Of a stretch of 64,000 nucleotides of DNA, positions 63,247 through 64,000 are shown piece after piece. The notes under the pieces are model-generated. The model ran no database searches. It saw nothing but the letters and a program-made list of their open reading frames with translations, and was not told the origin of the DNA. The stretch's first letter is position 1, and each line of letters starts with the position of its first letter. Origin of the DNA: Streptomyces sp. NRRL WC-3626. GTDB lineage: Bacteria > Actinomycetota > Actinomycetes > Streptomycetales > Streptomycetaceae. The stretch spans positions 1 through 64,000 of the forward strand of contig NZ_JOCA01000027.1 in NCBI RefSeq assembly GCF_000718785.1, in the 5' to 3' direction. The position numbers were made by a program, and so were the translations under genes.

Positions 63247-64000
63247 TCAGGCGCCGTGCCGCCCGGTGGCCGAGCGTCGCCGCGCGGAGGCGAACAGGGC
63301 CGCCGAGCCCAGCGCCAGCGCCGCGGCGCCGCCGACCATCAGGAACGGGGTGCTGTCGTCACCGCCGGTCTCCGCGAGGTTCCGCGCCTGACCGGCCGCC
63401 TCGGGCTGGTTGGCGGTGGTGCCGTCGTCGGCGGCCTCCTCCTGGGCGGGGTGGTCGTCGTGCCCGGCGACCGGCTGCGCCGAGGTGCTGGGGTCGTCGT
63501 CGCCGTGTCCGTGGTTCTCGACGGTCGACTTGTCGGCACCGTCCTCGATCTGCCGCTCGGACGGGGCCGAGGCGACCGGCGCCGGGGCGGCGGCCTCCTT
63601 GGGTGTGTCCCCCGTGTCCCCCGTGTCCGACGTGTCCGTCCCGCCGCCGCCGGCGCTCGCCGGACCTCCGCCGAACGCGACGTCCGAGCAGGAGTAGAAC
63701 GCCTCCGGGCTGTCCGACCGCTGCCACACCGCGTACAGCAGCTGCTTGCCGGAGCGCTCCGGAAGGGTGCCGGAGAAGGTGTAGAAGCCGCCCTCGGCGG
63801 CCGGGTCGGTGGACGTCGCCACCGGGTTCGCCAGATCCAGGTCGCCCCAGGCCAGCGGCTGCGACGGGTCGTAGCCGGGCTTGGTGATGTACACCTTGAA
63901 CGTCCCCTTGTGCGGGGCGGTCACCCGGTACTTGAAGGTGTACGAGCCGCTGCTCACGCTCGTCGCCGGCCAGTCGGCGCGGGCCAGGTCCAGGCCCTTG
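63247..64000 (-). CDS. AA10 lytic polysaccharide monooxygenase, cell-wall anchored (5' end outside window)
   Basis: The visible 250 residues are the C-terminal part; the start lies beyond 64000. The first ~95 match the end of an AA10 (chitin/cellulose-active) LPMO: GSYTFKYRVTAPHKGTFKVYITKPGYDPSQPLAWGDLDL and LYAVWQRSDSPEAFYSCSDVAF with the active-site-proximal Tyr/Phe. A Gly/Thr/Asp/Pro linker follows, then the sortase motif LAETG, a hydrophobic helix (FLMVGGAAALALGSAALFA) and a basic tail ARRRS. So it is a copper oxidase held on the cell wall by a class E sortase rather than freely secreted. The N-terminal His cannot be seen here. Confidence 0.9.
   Translation of the reverse strand, partial: KGLDLARADWPATSVSSGSYTFKYRVTAPHKGTFKVYITKPGYDPSQPLAWGDLDLANPVATSTDPAAEGGFYTFSGTLPERSGKQLLYAVWQRSDSPEAFYSCSDVAFGGGPASAGGGGTDTSDTGDTGDTPKEAAAPAPVASAPSERQIEDGADKSTVENHGHGDDDPSTSAQPVAGHDDHPAQEEAADDGTTANQPEAAGQARNLAETGGDDSTPFLMVGGAAALALGSAALFASARRRSATGRHGA

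Overview
The window is a piece of a Streptomyces-type actinomycete chromosome. The evidence is very high GC with strong third-position bias, many GTG/TTG starts, 4-nt stop/start overlaps, an actinobacterial rRNA operon end, streptogrisin-type proteases, a SepF paralogue, Tat/lipoprotein signals and a DmdR-like iron box. I see no prophage, insertion sequence, CRISPR array or biosynthetic gene cluster.

Region 1 (1-36.3 kb) is a conserved core block. It opens with the 3' end of a 23S gene and a 5S gene that looks truncated. Then follow an Arg/Asp-rich TPR protein, DUF1015, a HAD-IIA phosphatase, an iron-siderophore ABC importer under an iron box, an SCP2 protein, a small conserved protein, tlyA, nadK, recN, a glycosyltransferase, a PucR regulator, a GH15 enzyme, pyrG, a Nudix ADP-ribose pyrophosphatase, an NB-ARC/TPR protein, ald, parA, a ribbon-helix-helix-like partner, scpA, scpB and rluB. 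After an inserted ADP-ribose module the block resumes with aroH, tyrA, cmk, a plsC-like gene and der. The order TPR-HAD-small protein-tlyA-nadK-recN-(...)-pyrG-nudix-(...)-parA-scpA-scpB-rluB-cmk-der matches, as I recall it, the Mycobacterium tuberculosis block Rv1691-Rv1713. The steA/steB and xerD homologues of that block are not at their expected places here.

The most system-like accessory cluster is at 28.0-31.2 kb: a NrtR-like Nudix/winged-helix protein, an ADP-ribosylglycohydrolase and two COG3541-type nucleotidyltransferases that converge and overlap. A perfect AT-centred inverted repeat (2 x 19 bp) sits directly before the first gene. It looks like a self-regulated NAD/ADP-ribose (possibly RNA-end) processing module.

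Region 2 (36.4-53.8 kb) is more variable. It has two unknown proteins, a branched-chain amino-acid type ABC system in which LivH, LivM and LivG are fused into one 879-residue chain, its binding protein on the other strand, an MTB12-like lipoprotein, a solitary cytochrome oxidase subunit I, an I78 inhibitor, a PAP2 phosphatase, a polytopic glycosyltransferase, an MFS exporter, a glutaryl-CoA-dehydrogenase-like enzyme, the SepF-like protein SflA and a DUF5685 protein with an extraordinary cysteine tail.

Region 3 (53.9-64 kb) carries two streptogrisin proteases (SGPB- and SGPD-like), an SOS cassette (LexA box, dnaE2, a catalytically degenerate Y-family partner), a divergent cupin/MarR pair separated by a dense array of operator half-sites, a secreted lipase and the 3' part of a sortase-anchored AA10 LPMO that runs off the end.
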